Assembly: GCF_002252755.1 (NCBI RefSeq)
Contig: NZ_NHOY01000071.1
Span: 1-64,000, forward strand
DNA: 64,000 nt
Reading direction: 5' to 3'
Source: Halorubrum sp. Hd13
GTDB taxonomy: Archaea > Halobacteriota > Halobacteria > Halobacteriales > Haloferacaceae
The translations under genes and the position numbers were made by a program. Under the pieces are notes generated by a model. The model worked only from the letters and a program-made list of their open reading frames with translations. It ran no database searches and was not told the DNA's origin. Shown piece by piece: positions 8,177 through 16,997 of the stretch (within the stretch, counting starts at the first letter, position 1; every line of letters begins with the position of its first letter).

Positions 8177-9334
8177 TCACCGCCGCCGGTCCCACACCGG
8201 TCGACGGCTCTCCTCGCCGGGACCGCGGTAGAGCGTGCCGTCCTCGTCGAGCGGGAGCGCGAACCGCCCGCGGAGCACGCTGAGCACCTCGGTCGGCTCG
8301 GCCCGGAGGAGCGCCTCGTCGACCGCCCTGAGACGGAACTGGGGGCGCCCCGGCCCCATCGGCATCTTGATCGACTCGATCAGCTTCCGCTCCACGAGCG
8401 CCCGGCGGTCGTCCGTGAGCTCCTGACCGGGCGCGATCGCGACGCGGCCGCCGTCGGGACCGACCCCGTCGGCGCCGATCCCGGCGCTTCCGGGTTCGTT
8501 TCCGGCGCTTCCGGGTTCGTTTCCGGCGCTCCCGGATTCGTCGCCGGTGCTCCACTCGCCGGCGCTCCACTCGCCGGCGCTCCATCGGCGGAGGTCCCGG
8601 AACAGATGGTCGTGTCGGGCCGCCAGCGCGACGAACAGGGCCCGATCCGTGACGGTCCCGACTCGGCCGACCGCCCCATAATCGAGCGCGTCGAGGACCG
8701 CGGCGACGTCGTCCGCGAAGCGGTCGTCGAGGACTCCGCGCGCCGCGGCCAGCAGCCGGGTACGCGAGGGCATCCCGACGGGCGCGGGCGCCGCCGCCTC
8801 GAACCGAGCCGATGCGGCGCCGCGCGCGGCGGCGGTCGCGTCGCCCGTCTCGGAGACGAGCGTCCGGTCCGCGCGGGGGCCGGCGACGGCGTCGACGCGG
8901 TCCGGCGTCGCGAACACGAGCGAACGCGGTGCGGTCTCGGCCGCCGAGGCGTCGCCGGCGGAGACGGCCTCGCCGGTGAGCGTCCGCAACTCGATCGATC
9001 CCTCCGTGACCGACTCGGCCACGGCGGTGCCGAGGACGAACGCCCTCTCGAGCGCGTCGACCGCGCCGGGGCGACAGGCGACCCGCCACGGCTCGCCGTC
9101 GGCGGTTCGGCTCCGAGCCGCGAGGACAGACGGAAGGAGCCCGAGCGGGACGCCGACGGCGACGACGCCGGACCGCCCCGCGAGCGCCGACTCGATCGAG
9201 CCCGCGAGCGCGTCGCCGTACTCGTCGATCGCGACGGCGACCTCGGATGGCTCGGTCGGGGGGTCGCCGCCGGTGGCGGCGGCGGCGCTGTCGTCGCCGG
9301 CGGCGGCGCCGTCGCCGCCCGTCGAGGGAGCCAT
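8177..9334 (-). CDS. TbsP-like haloarchaeal transcriptional regulator (DUF5821)
   Basis: The 385-residue soluble protein has an Ala/Val-rich N-terminal part and a C-terminal part with ERKLIESIKMPMGPGRPQFR, which I associate with the DUF5821/TbsP family of haloarchaeal regulators linked to central carbon metabolism. The naming is from memory. A linker at residues about 250-285 is made of short repeats (a 7-residue GSAGNEP unit three times, a 5-residue GEWSA-like unit three times), encoded by tandem DNA repeats. The repeats probably vary in length between strains. DNA target unknown. Confidence 0.65.
   Translation of the reverse strand: MAPSTGGDGAAAGDDSAAAATGGDPPTEPSEVAVAIDEYGDALAGSIESALAGRSGVVAVGVPLGLLPSVLAARSRTADGEPWRVACRPGAVDALERAFVLGTAVAESVTEGSIELRTLTGEAVSAGDASAAETAPRSLVFATPDRVDAVAGPRADRTLVSETGDATAAARGAASARFEAAAPAPVGMPSRTRLLAAARGVLDDRFADDVAAVLDALDYGAVGRVGTVTDRALFVALAARHDHLFRDLRRWSAGEWSAGEWSTGDESGSAGNEPGSAGNEPGSAGIGADGVGPDGGRVAIAPGQELTDDRRALVERKLIESIKMPMGPGRPQFRLRAVDEALLRAEPTEVLSVLRGRFALPLDEDGTLYRGPGEESRRPVWDRRR
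8481..8587 (-). repeat. tandem repeats inside the TbsP-like gene
   Basis: Three 21-base units (8481-8501, 8502-8522, 8523-8543; the first two identical) are followed by two complete 15-base units and the start of a third (8544-8587). Both lengths are multiples of three, so the reading frame is kept and a flexible linker is encoded. Confidence 0.85.
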
Positions 9335-9375
9335 ACGGACCGGTGCGTCGGGACCGGAAAGAACGTTGCGCCGGC

Positions 9376-10116
9376 TCAGGGCGCTCGCGCGAAGACGAGG
9401 TAGCCGGTGTGGCCGACGCCCGCGGTGGAGGGGCGCGAGCCGCGCTCCGAGAAGTCCATCTCGCGCTGGATCGTCTCCAGCGTCTCGATACCGTCGAGAC
9501 CGACATCACGAGCGGCGAGGGCCGCCTCGCGGGTACCCTCGACGAACGGGGAGTAGACGGCGAGACAGCCGCCGGAGACGAGCAGTTCGTCGGCGCGCTC
9601 GACGACGGCCGGCGCGTCCCCGGTGTCGAGCGTGAGCGCGTCGAACGGCTCGCCCTCGGCGAGGTCGTCCAGCTCCTCGGTGAGGTCGCCGGTGCGGACA
9701 TCGACGCGGTCGGCGACCCCCGCGGTCGCCATGTTGGCGCGGGCGACGTCGGCGAACTCGGCGTCGATCTCGTAGGTGGTCACGTCGGCGCCGGCCCGGC
9801 CGAGGTAGGCGGCGAGGATCCCCGTCCCGGTGCCGGCGTCGAGGACGCGGTCGCCGCCAGACGCACCCGTGTGGCCCATCACGAGCCCCACGTCGCGGGG
9901 CATCATCGGGGCGCCGGTGCGTTCGAGGTGGTTGAACAGGTCCGGCCCGCGGAGCTCGCGGACCGCGAAGGCGGTGCCGAGGTGCGTCTCGACCGTGTCG
10001 CCGCCCTCGACGTCTTCGGGGACCTCGAGCACGCCGAGGTCGGTGCCGAACTCCTCGCCGGGCTCTAGCAGGTACTCCCGGTCCTCGTGAACGAGGAGGT
10101 ACGCGGCGTCGGTCAC
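9376..10116 (-). CDS. trmI: tRNA (adenine-N1)-methyltransferase TrmI
   Basis: The 246-residue enzyme methylates N1 of adenine in the T-loop region of tRNA using S-adenosylmethionine. An N-terminal beta domain (about 1-75) precedes a Rossmann methyltransferase core with VLDAGTGTGILAAYLG near residue 92, the acidic strand YEIDAEFADVARAN, and LTDTGD-like LTLDTGDAP. The short YLLVHEDREYLL start is typical of archaeal TrmI. It follows the NAC gene by 10 bases on the same strand, so the two probably form an operon joining tRNA maturation and nascent-chain handling. Confidence 0.95.
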   Translation of the reverse strand: MTDAAYLLVHEDREYLLEPGEEFGTDLGVLEVPEDVEGGDTVETHLGTAFAVRELRGPDLFNHLERTGAPMMPRDVGLVMGHTGASGGDRVLDAGTGTGILAAYLGRAGADVTTYEIDAEFADVARANMATAGVADRVDVRTGDLTEELDDLAEGEPFDALTLDTGDAPAVVERADELLVSGGCLAVYSPFVEGTREAALAARDVGLDGIETLETIQREMDFSERGSRPSTAGVGHTGYLVFARAP

Positions 10117-10126
10117 GCCGAACCGG

Positions 10127-10534
10127 TCACTCCAGCTCCGCGATGGCGGCGGCGAGGTCGCCGTCGTTGTCCTCGAGCGCCTCGCGGGCCGTCGACTGCG
10201 GGACGCCCGCGCGCTCGGCGACCAGCGCCACGTCCTCGTCGGGGATACCGACGTCGGCGGCCTCGTCGGTCTCGTCGGCCGCGCTGGCGGATCCGCCCTC
10301 GACCGCCGAGGGGCCGCCCGCGCCCGCGTCGGCGACCTCTTCCGGGGAGCCGACGATCTGGTAGGTCTCCTGGCCCTGCGCGTCCATCTTGGTGACTTGG
10401 GCGCCGTCGAAGACGAGGTCGCCGTCGGCCGTCTCGATGACGACCCGCTCGGCGTCGAGCTCCTCGACGTCGATCCCCATCTGTTTCATCATCTGTTTCA
10501 TCTTCCGCGGGTTCATGCCGCCTCCTCCGAACAT
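10127..10534 (-). CDS. nac: nascent polypeptide-associated complex protein
   Basis: The 135-residue protein starts [20 protein letters not shown], the usual archaeal NAC start; a longer start 14 codons upstream is rejected. The NAC domain (about 15-65, ETYQIVGSP) is followed by an acidic low-complexity linker and a C-terminal UBA domain (about 95-135, [21 protein letters not shown]). The protein binds emerging chains at the ribosome exit. TATA (CCTTTTTGTG on minus, about 10558-10567) fits a leaderless start at 10534. Probable first gene of a nac-trmI operon. Confidence 0.96.
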   Translation of the reverse strand: MFGGGGMNPRKMKQMMKQMGIDVEELDAERVVIETADGDLVFDGAQVTKMDAQGQETYQIVGSPEEVADAGAGGPSAVEGGSASAADETDEAADVGIPDEDVALVAERAGVPQSTAREALEDNDGDLAAAIAELE

Positions 10535-10712
10535 ACCAGCGAGTTCGGCCGGACGACACAAAAAGGGTGGCGACACGGGACGACCCCCTCGTCGACCGGC
10601 GGACCGCGGCCGTCGCGACGGGCGCCGAGCCGGCCGCCGCGGGGGCCGCGCACGAGACGGCGAACGGCGCCGGGACGACTGGGTTCATACGTCCCGAACA
10701 CCACCTGCGGGT

Positions 10713-11498
10713 ATGTATCTCGCCGACCGGACCTGGCCGGAGCTCGGGGCGAAGCTGTCGGACGAGTCCGTGGCGCTCGTTCCCCTCGGCTCCACCGAAC
10801 AGCACGGCCCGCACCTCCCGCTCGCGACCGACCACCTCATCGCCGAGGCGCTCGCGAGCGCGGCCGCCGAGGAGACCGGCGTCGTCCGCACGCCGACGGT
10901 CGACGTGGGCGTCAGCCCGCACCACCGGCAGTTCCCGGGGACGATGTGGGTCGACCCGCCGGAGTTCCGGGACTACGTCGAGGGGTTCACCCGCAACCTC
11001 GCGTACCACGGGATCGACCGGGTCGTCTACGTGAACGCCCACGGCGGCAACGTCCAGCACCTCCGCGAGGTCGCGCGCCGACTCCACGAGGACGGGACGA
11101 CGTACGCGCTGGAGTGGATGTGGGACGAGTCGATCCCGGAGCTCGTCGACGAGCTGTTCGAGCACAACGGCCCGCACGCGGGGCCGAAGGAGACCGCCAT
11201 GATCACCCACATCGCCCCCGAGCTCGTCCGCGAGGACCAGTTCGAGAACGCCCGCGACGACGGGCTCGTCCACCTCGAGGAGTCGGACGCGATGGTCCAC
11301 GGCGCCCGGACGTTCTTCGACTCGGTCGACAACTCCGCGAACGGCGCCTTCGGCGACCCGACCGACGTGACGCCCGAGAAGGCGGCGCGGCTGTTCGAGG
11401 CGGCGACCGACCAGCTCGTACGGCTCGTGGAGTGGCTGGAGGCGCGCGACCGCGAGGAGCTGCTGCCGAAGGACCGCGTCGAGTCATCGCCGTACTAG
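10713..11498 (+). CDS. arfB: creatininase-family amidohydrolase (ArfB-like)
   Basis: The 261-residue protein shows the creatininase metal-site motifs: LVPLGSTEQHGPHLPL and ATDHLIAE near the start, NAHGGNVQ in the middle, and NGPHAGPKETAMI later. Archaeal members include ArfB, the deformylase of the riboflavin and F420 pathway; others are of unknown substrate, so the symbol is tentative. It lies beside pterin/folate genes and its last four bases overlap the convergent mptE gene. An upstream in-frame extension is rejected because it overlaps the nac promoter. Confidence 0.8.
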   Translation: MYLADRTWPELGAKLSDESVALVPLGSTEQHGPHLPLATDHLIAEALASAAAEETGVVRTPTVDVGVSPHHRQFPGTMWVDPPEFRDYVEGFTRNLAYHGIDRVVYVNAHGGNVQHLREVARRLHEDGTTYALEWMWDESIPELVDELFEHNGPHAGPKETAMITHIAPELVREDQFENARDDGLVHLEESDAMVHGARTFFDSVDNSANGAFGDPTDVTPEKAARLFEAATDQLVRLVEWLEARDREELLPKDRVESSPY

Positions 11499-12199
11499 TC
11501 GCGGCCGGGCAGCACCGAGTCGAGCGCGGCGTCCGCCTCCTCCCGCCGTCCGTCGAGAACGTCGAACTGCTCGCCGCGACGACGTTCGAGCCACCGCAGC
11601 AGGCGAGCGGCCCAGTCCAGCTTCCGCGCCTTCATCGGGCCGACGTCCGGGTCGTCGAACTCCCACCCCGGAAAGACCAGACGGCCGGCACCGACGTGGT
11701 CGGCGAGGAAGGCGGCGCGGTCGCCGTCGGTGAATCCGCCGGTGTTGACGACGACTCCCGTCGGCGCCGCCTGCGTCGTCGCCAGCGTCCACTCGTCGTC
11801 GAACCGAGGGAGCCACTCCCGGACCGCGGGGAGGTTGTCGCCGTGGGCGTGGGCGGCGACCGGCACGCCCTCGCGCGTCAACGCGGCCGCCGTCTCCGGG
11901 TTCTTGTCGAGGTCGGTCACCATGCAGTCGACCGCGACGCCCCGCTCCCGGAGGACGTCGGCGGCGGTCGAGGCGGCGACGACGACGTCGGCGCCGCGGG
12001 CGAGGTCGACGTCGTCGGCGAGTCTCGGCGCCGCGCCGGCGACCGCGACCGTCGCGCCGCGCCAGTCGCCGAGGCGGTCGAGCGGGAAGGGGGTCGCCAG
12101 CCCGGCGGCGACGTCGCGGGCGCGCTCGTCGTCGGCCCGCTCGAAGCCGAAGTCCGCGAGGATCGCCTCGTAGACCGGCTCGAACGTCTCGAAGTTCAC
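11495..12199 (-). CDS. mptE: 6-hydroxymethyl-7,8-dihydropterin diphosphokinase MptE
   Basis: The 234-residue protein transfers diphosphate to 6-hydroxymethyldihydropterin before condensation with an aminobenzoate. It belongs to the archaeal DUF115 type, unrelated to bacterial FolK: VVVAASTAADVL, CMVTDLDKNPE and VPVAAHAHGDN are present. I choose the GTG at 12199 (VNFETFEPVYEAIL) because the region before it reads as low-complexity Pro/Arg sequence. FolP, the next enzyme of the pathway, lies upstream on the same strand, 174 bases away. Confidence 0.9.
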   Translation of the reverse strand: MNFETFEPVYEAILADFGFERADDERARDVAAGLATPFPLDRLGDWRGATVAVAGAAPRLADDVDLARGADVVVAASTAADVLRERGVAVDCMVTDLDKNPETAAALTREGVPVAAHAHGDNLPAVREWLPRFDDEWTLATTQAAPTGVVVNTGGFTDGDRAAFLADHVGAGRLVFPGWEFDDPDVGPMKARKLDWAARLLRWLERRRGEQFDVLDGRREEADAALDSVLPGRD

Positions 12200-12373
12200 G
12201 CTCGCTCCCCCGTGTTCGGGCGGGCGGATCGGTCGGCCCGCCCCGGCGCCGCGCAGCGCCGCCGCTGGCGGGGTGGAATATGGTATGGGCCGGAGTAGCA
12301 CAGAGTACCCCTACCCGCGTGCCCCTCCGGCGTCCGGTCGATTGGTTGTCTGCACGACGGCATAAACTTTCTC
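12200..12373 (-). other. gap between folP and mptE
   Basis: The stretch holds no gene. GC-rich inverted sequence (around 12240-12265) and an AT-richer patch (12355-12372, TATGCC/AAAGTTT) could be a folP terminator and a promoter for mptE, but neither is clear. Confidence 0.35.
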
Positions 12374-13654
12374 TTACTTCCAGCCGGCGTCTATCGTTTC
12401 GAGCGCGGTATCGAGCGCGACTGACACGCCGGAAACCGCGGCCGTGACCGCCGAGAGCGCGGTCGGCGTACAGATCAGAAGTCCCGTGGATCCGGTCCCG
12501 TCGGCGTCGGGTACGCCGCCGTCGGTCGCGGAGTGCGGGGCGGCGGCGGCGTCGGCCGCGGCCGGGAGCGCGAAGACCGCTCCGTCGACGCCCTCGGCTC
12601 CCGCGGTCGCGGCCCGGAGCGCCCCGACGGCCGGCTCCGGGAGGCCGTCGAGTTCGTACGTTCGAACGGCCGCGTCGCCCGCGGCGGCGGGGTCGGCGCC
12701 GAGCCGGTCGAGGTGGCGCTCCGCCTCCCGCGCGGTCGTCACGTCGAGTTCCTCGACGGCGACGTCGCCGGCGTCGCGTCCCGACCGGACTCGGTCCCGG
12801 GCGAACTCGGCGCCGACGAGCGCCGCGTCGCGGGTCTCCGCGACGTCGTGCGTGCGGATCACGTGCGCGCCGCGCTCGACCGCCATCGACGTGGCCGCCA
12901 GCGAGACGGGGAGCGCCTCCTCGGTGGTCCGGCCGGCGATCGTTTTCAAGAAGCTCTTGCGGTTGATCGAGACGAGCAGCGGCCGGCCGTACCCTCTGAA
13001 CTCCCGTAAGCGGCGGAGCGTCTCGCGGTCGTCGGCGTGGGTCTTCGCCTCGGACCATCCGCCGAAGGCGGGGTCGAGGATCGTCTTGTCGGTGAGGCCG
13101 TTCATCGAGAGCGCCTCGTAGATGTCGTCCGCGTAGCTCCGGCTACGCTCTGGACTGGCGGCGCTCCGCGCCGCCCAGTCGACGTCCTCGATGGCGCCCG
13201 GGCGTTCCAGGTCCGGCGGCGAGGCCATCTTCGAGACGGCGGCGTCGTGCTCGCGGCAGACGCGAGGCATCTCGGGGTCGGCGAACCCGCAGATGTCGTT
13301 GACCATGTCGAAGCCGCGCGAGAGCGCCTCGTCAGCGACCTCGTGATACCGGGTCTCGATCGACCAGACGGCGTCGCCGGAGGTCGACTCCATCGTCTCG
13401 ACCGCGGTGTCGAGCCGGTCAAGCTCCTGGTCGGCCGAGAGCACGTCGAGGTCCTTGTTGGCGGACTCCAGTCCTACGTCGACGATGTCTGCACCCTCCC
13501 CGATCAGCTCTTCGTCGACGTACTCGGCCGCCTCGCCCGGGTCGTCGTACACGCTCGGGTCGTACGGCGACTCCGAGGAGACGTTGAGCACGCCCATGAT
13601 CCGGGGCGGGTGATCGTCGCCGATTCCGAGTCCCGCGGCGTCCACAGTTCGCAT
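12374..13654 (-). CDS. folP: dihydropteroate synthase-like protein with extra C-terminal domain
   Basis: The 426-residue protein opens with PRIMGVLNVSSESPYDPS, a divergent form of the DHPS start motif, then DIVDVGLESANKDLD, NDICGFADPEMP, KTILDPAFGGW and LVSINRKSF, giving a pterin-binding barrel over about residues 1-285. DHPS joins the pterin to an aminobenzoate. About 140 further residues (Ala/Gly-rich) have no match I know. The ATG at 13654 sits about 27 bases after a minus TATA (CGTTTATGATG, 13676-13686). The gene pairs with mptE. Confidence 0.88.
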   Translation of the reverse strand: MRTVDAAGLGIGDDHPPRIMGVLNVSSESPYDPSVYDDPGEAAEYVDEELIGEGADIVDVGLESANKDLDVLSADQELDRLDTAVETMESTSGDAVWSIETRYHEVADEALSRGFDMVNDICGFADPEMPRVCREHDAAVSKMASPPDLERPGAIEDVDWAARSAASPERSRSYADDIYEALSMNGLTDKTILDPAFGGWSEAKTHADDRETLRRLREFRGYGRPLLVSINRKSFLKTIAGRTTEEALPVSLAATSMAVERGAHVIRTHDVAETRDAALVGAEFARDRVRSGRDAGDVAVEELDVTTAREAERHLDRLGADPAAAGDAAVRTYELDGLPEPAVGALRAATAGAEGVDGAVFALPAAADAAAAPHSATDGGVPDADGTGSTGLLICTPTALSAVTAAVSGVSVALDTALETIDAGWK

Positions 13655-13796
13655 AACAGTACCACGGGCGCGAGCATCATAAACGGGGCGAGTGAGGGAT
13701 GGCAACGGGTCGCAAGCGAGCGGAGACACGTGTCAGTGTGAGACATGGCGGCAGCCGTCGGACACGCGTTATTGCCCTTCGGCACGAAGCACGCGT

Positions 13797-14027
13797 ATGG
13801 ACACGAAATCCGAAGATCGACTGCTCGGACTCGCGATAGTCGCCCTCCTCGCGACGATGGGGGGCGAACTGCTCGGGAGCCAACTGGTCATGACGGTCGG
13901 GGTGACCGTCTTCGCCCTCTCGCTCGTGGCGCTGTTCGCCGTGATGAGTGTCGTGCTCGCGGTGAACGTCGCTCGAACGTCGGAACTGAAGTCGATCGAG
14001 CCGGCGATGAGCGAGCGGTCTCGCTGA
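13797..14027 (+). CDS. two-span membrane protein
   Basis: The 76-residue protein has a charged start (MDTKSEDRLLG), two hydrophobic helices (about 10-30 and 33-56) and a polar tail. No family is recognised. A TATA-like GCGTTATTG (about 13766-13774) fits the ATG. It ends seven bases from the convergent DUF192 gene. Confidence 0.7.
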   Translation: MDTKSEDRLLGLAIVALLATMGGELLGSQLVMTVGVTVFALSLVALFAVMSVVLAVNVARTSELKSIEPAMSERSR

Positions 14028-14033
14028 GCGGGG

Positions 14034-14636
14034 TCACAGCTCGAACGTCAAGACGTCCCCGACCGCGACGCCGTTTCGGTCGGTCCACTTATACGGGACT
14101 TCCAGCACGTACCGGCCGGACCCCGGATACGTCTGCTCGCTCCCGTCCTCGTTCGGTCCCGGTTCCGGCGCGTTGTGGATCTCGACGATCGTCCCCTCGG
14201 CGTCGGCGTAGACGATGTCGATCCCGAACGACATCTCGCGCATCACGAACGTCAGGTCCTCCCGCGGCGCCGGGAAGACGAACAGCATGCCGGCGTCCTC
14301 GGGGAGCGTCTCGGCGTCGCTGAGGCCGAGGAACCGCTGCTCGCCCGTCTCGGCGATCGCGGCGGTCACCCTCCCGAGGCGGTCGCCGTCGGGGGTGCGG
14401 GCCTCGACGAGAGTCACGTCGTAGTCGGCGTAGGCGCCGGACGGCCACTCGGCGGCCCGAGCCGCGCCGTCGCCGTCCCCGTCGCTGTCGTCGGCCTTCC
14501 CGTCGCTGTCGTCGGCGTTCCCGTCGCGCTCGCCGTCGGCTTCCCCGTCGCTCGCGGTCGGTCCGACGCCGGCACAGCCGGCGAATCCCCCGACCGAGCC
14601 GGCGCCCATCGCGGCCAGCAGGTCCCGGCGTCGCAT
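14034..14636 (-). CDS. DUF192 lipoprotein exported by Tat
   Basis: The 200-residue protein starts MRRRDLLAAMGAGSVGG and has a lipobox-like FAGCAG near residue 20, so it is probably exported by the Tat route and lipid-anchored. An acidic Asp/Gly-rich linker (about 28-58) leads to a DUF192 domain (about 70-200, with GLSDAETLPEDAGMLFVF and MSFGIDIVYAD). The family role is unknown. A minus TATA (GCATATACG, about 14660-14668) fits the ATG. Confidence 0.88.
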   Translation of the reverse strand: MRRRDLLAAMGAGSVGGFAGCAGVGPTASDGEADGERDGNADDSDGKADDSDGDGDGAARAAEWPSGAYADYDVTLVEARTPDGDRLGRVTAAIAETGEQRFLGLSDAETLPEDAGMLFVFPAPREDLTFVMREMSFGIDIVYADAEGTIVEIHNAPEPGPNEDGSEQTYPGSGRYVLEVPYKWTDRNGVAVGDVLTFEL

Positions 14637-14794
14637 CGGGCGGGGTACGAGTCGCTCGCGTATATGCCCCGCGGCGGGAACGGCGAGCGTTCGAGCGCGT
14701 CGTCGAGCGGTCCCGCGCCTGGGCGCCGAGGCCGGAACGACGCGCTCGTCCCGGGAAGGACGCGCTTTTATCCGCGCCTCGTCTAGGCGCTCGC

Positions 14795-15385
14795 ATGGCG
14801 AAAGTGAGCGTCGGCCTCCGCGGATGGCGGTTCGACGAGGAGGAGATATTCACCGACGACGGCGAGCTCAAGCCGCTCGACGAGATCCCCGAAGGGCCCC
14901 GAGAGCGGCTCTTCAGGCTCGTCTCGCTCGTCGAGGAGCCGTGCGACGTCTGTTACCTCGAACACGGCGAAAGCGAGATCCACCGCTGTAACCAGGCCGA
15001 GATCGTCTACGGGGAGCCCAACGGCGAGGTGCTGCTCTGCCCCGAACACGAGCCCGAACTGATCTACTGGTACCGCGAAGCGGGCGGGAGCGAGCACGCC
15101 GGCGGCCTGGAGTTCGGCGACCGCTTCCACGAGTGGGTCGCGGCCGGCAACGAGGCCCCGGACGGGTACGGCTCCGTCGAGCACGTCGAGGAGGACCCCG
15201 ACGGGCTCCCGGACCTGCCGGATCAAGAGGAGATCCAAGAACGCGTCGAGCAGGACTTCGAGGGCGACCGGATCGACATCCTCGAACTCGCCGGGAAAGA
15301 CGACGAGGGGGACGCCGACGACGAACTGGACGAAGACGAGTTCGAGGACGTCGACCTCTCGACCGACTACCCGTCGAACCGATGA
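14795..15385 (+). CDS. haloarchaeal protein with Cys/His metal site
   Basis: The 196-residue acidic soluble protein carries CDVCYLEHGESEIHRC (residues about 50-66) and LLCPEHEPE, a likely zinc site, followed by a very acidic tail. I do not recognise a named family. Its last four bases overlap the start of trmJ, so the two are translationally coupled and a role in RNA modification or binding is a fair guess. TATA (GCTTTTATCC, about 14762-14771) fits a leaderless start. Confidence 0.8.
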   Translation: MAKVSVGLRGWRFDEEEIFTDDGELKPLDEIPEGPRERLFRLVSLVEEPCDVCYLEHGESEIHRCNQAEIVYGEPNGEVLLCPEHEPELIYWYREAGGSEHAGGLEFGDRFHEWVAAGNEAPDGYGSVEHVEEDPDGLPDLPDQEEIQERVEQDFEGDRIDILELAGKDDEGDADDELDEDEFEDVDLSTDYPSNR

Positions 15386-16224
15386 GCGGCGCGGACGAGG
15401 ACGCGGTGGCCGAGGGCGACGCCGGTGCCGAGAGCGACGACCGCGCTCAATCCACCCGCCGCGAGCCGGTGGTCGTCGTCGTCGAGCCGGAGACGCCCGG
15501 CAACGTCGGCACCATCGCTCGGGCAATGAAGAACTTCGGCCTCTCGGACCTCAAGCTGGTCGACCCGCCGGAGCTGACGGAGGACGGCGAGGCGTACGGC
15601 TTCGCCGGCCACGCCCGCGAGGACGTGCTTCCGAACGCGGACACGGTCACGTTCGACGAGGTCGTGGCGAACTACCACACGGTCGGCACCACCGCGATCA
15701 CCGGCGAGGACGACCGGAGCCACGAGCGGTTCCCGTTCAAGACGCCGGCCGAGCTCCGGGAGTCGCTGCGGGCCGTCGACGCGCCGACCGCGATCGTGTT
15801 CGGTCGCGAGGGCCGCGGGCTCAACAACGAGGAGCTCTCGCGGCTCGACGAGGTGTGCTCGATCCCCGCGGACGACGACTACCCCGTGCTGAACCTCGGA
15901 CAGGCCGCGACCGTGCTGCTGTACGAGCTCCGCGAGCTCACCGTCGACGAGACGCAGCTCCCGGACACGGCGGTCACGCGGGCCCCCGAGGGCGACGTGG
16001 AGCGCTTCCACGAGTTCTTCGGCGACTTCCTCGCGGCGACCGGCCAGCGCGAGCACGTCCGCGAGAAGAACGCGCTGCTGATGCGCCGGCTACTCGGGCG
16101 CGCGCACCCGACCGAACGGGAGGTCCACTCGCTGCTCGGCACGTTCCGCAAGGCGAACGCGAAGCTGGAGCACACGGATCACCTCGCCGCGAAGTACGAC
16201 GAGCCGGTCTACCCCCGGGAGTGA
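15382..16224 (+). CDS. trmJ: SPOUT RNA methyltransferase, TrmJ type
   Basis: The 280-residue protein has the TrmH/TrmJ SPOUT motifs: NVGTIARAMKNFG (motif 1), IVFGREGRGLNNEEL (motif 2) and LNLGQAATVLLYE (motif 3, knot). The C-terminal 80 residues match the TrmJ extension. Archaeal TrmJ methylates the 2'-O of cytidine 32 in tRNA with S-adenosylmethionine. A polar N-terminal tail of about 28 residues is added. The ATG overlaps the upstream stop (ATGA), and the stop overlaps the azlC GTG, so four genes form a tight operon. Confidence 0.93.
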   Translation: MSGADEDAVAEGDAGAESDDRAQSTRREPVVVVVEPETPGNVGTIARAMKNFGLSDLKLVDPPELTEDGEAYGFAGHAREDVLPNADTVTFDEVVANYHTVGTTAITGEDDRSHERFPFKTPAELRESLRAVDAPTAIVFGREGRGLNNEELSRLDEVCSIPADDDYPVLNLGQAATVLLYELRELTVDETQLPDTAVTRAPEGDVERFHEFFGDFLAATGQREHVREKNALLMRRLLGRAHPTEREVHSLLGTFRKANAKLEHTDHLAAKYDEPVYPRE

Positions 16225-16997
16225 CCGTGGAGGGAGAGCTCACCGACGACGTCGAGGGCGACACCGTCGACGGCGACGCGGCCGGCGGCGACGCCACCGA
16301 GGACGACGCCGCCAGCGACGCCGCCACCGGCGACCTCTGGGCCGGCGTGCGCGACGTGTCGCCGCTCATGCTCGGTATCGTCCCGTTCGCGCTCGTCGCG
16401 GGCATCGCCGCCGTCGACGCCGGCCTCGGGCTGGCGGAGGCGGTCGGCATGTCCGTGATCGTGTTCGCCGGCGCCTCCCAGCTCGCCGCGCTGGACCTCC
16501 TCGGATCGAACGCCCCCCTCGCGGTCGTCGTCGGGACGGCGGTCGTGATCAACGTCCGGATGGTGATGTACTCGGCCTCAATCGCGCCGTACTTCGCCGA
16601 GTACGGGCGCCGGCTCCGGGCCGGCCTCGCGTACGTGCTCACCGACCAGGCGTACGCCATCTCGGTCGCGGAGTTCGAGGAGAACTCCGCCCGGAGCCGC
16701 TGGCGGTACTACCTCGGCGCGGCCGCGTCGCTGTGGGTCGTCTGGCAGATCGGCACGGTCGTCGGCGTCGTGGTCGGCGCCGGCGTCCCCGACGCGTGGG
16801 GGCTCACGTTCGCGGTGCCGCTCGTCTTCCTCGCGCTGCTCGTCCCCGCGATGAAGGACCGACCGACGACCGCCGCCGGCGTCGCGGCCGGCGCGGTCGC
16901 CGTCGTCGCGGCCGGCCTCCCGCTGAACCTCGGACTGCTCGTCGGCGCGGTCACGGGGATCGCCGTCGGCCTCGCGACGGAGGTGGTCGAGGCGTGA
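16221..16997 (+). CDS. azlC: AzlC-family branched-chain amino acid exporter subunit
   Basis: The 258-residue membrane protein starts at a GTG that overlaps the trmJ stop (GTGA). After about 40 acidic residues it has the AzlC fold with VSPLMLGIVPFALVAGIAAV, VFAGASQLAALDLL and NVRMVMYSAS. Pairs of AzlC and AzlD proteins export branched-chain amino acids or analogues in bacteria; substrate here is not shown. azlD follows with a four-base overlap. Confidence 0.92.
   Translation: MTVEGELTDDVEGDTVDGDAAGGDATEDDAASDAATGDLWAGVRDVSPLMLGIVPFALVAGIAAVDAGLGLAEAVGMSVIVFAGASQLAALDLLGSNAPLAVVVGTAVVINVRMVMYSASIAPYFAEYGRRLRAGLAYVLTDQAYAISVAEFEENSARSRWRYYLGAAASLWVVWQIGTVVGVVVGAGVPDAWGLTFAVPLVFLALLVPAMKDRPTTAAGVAAGAVAVVAAGLPLNLGLLVGAVTGIAVGLATEVVEA

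Noticed and set aside
10397-12298. Plus-strand open frame across nac, arfB-like and mptE genes
   Set aside because: It crosses three well-supported genes in other frames and its product is Arg-rich without motifs.
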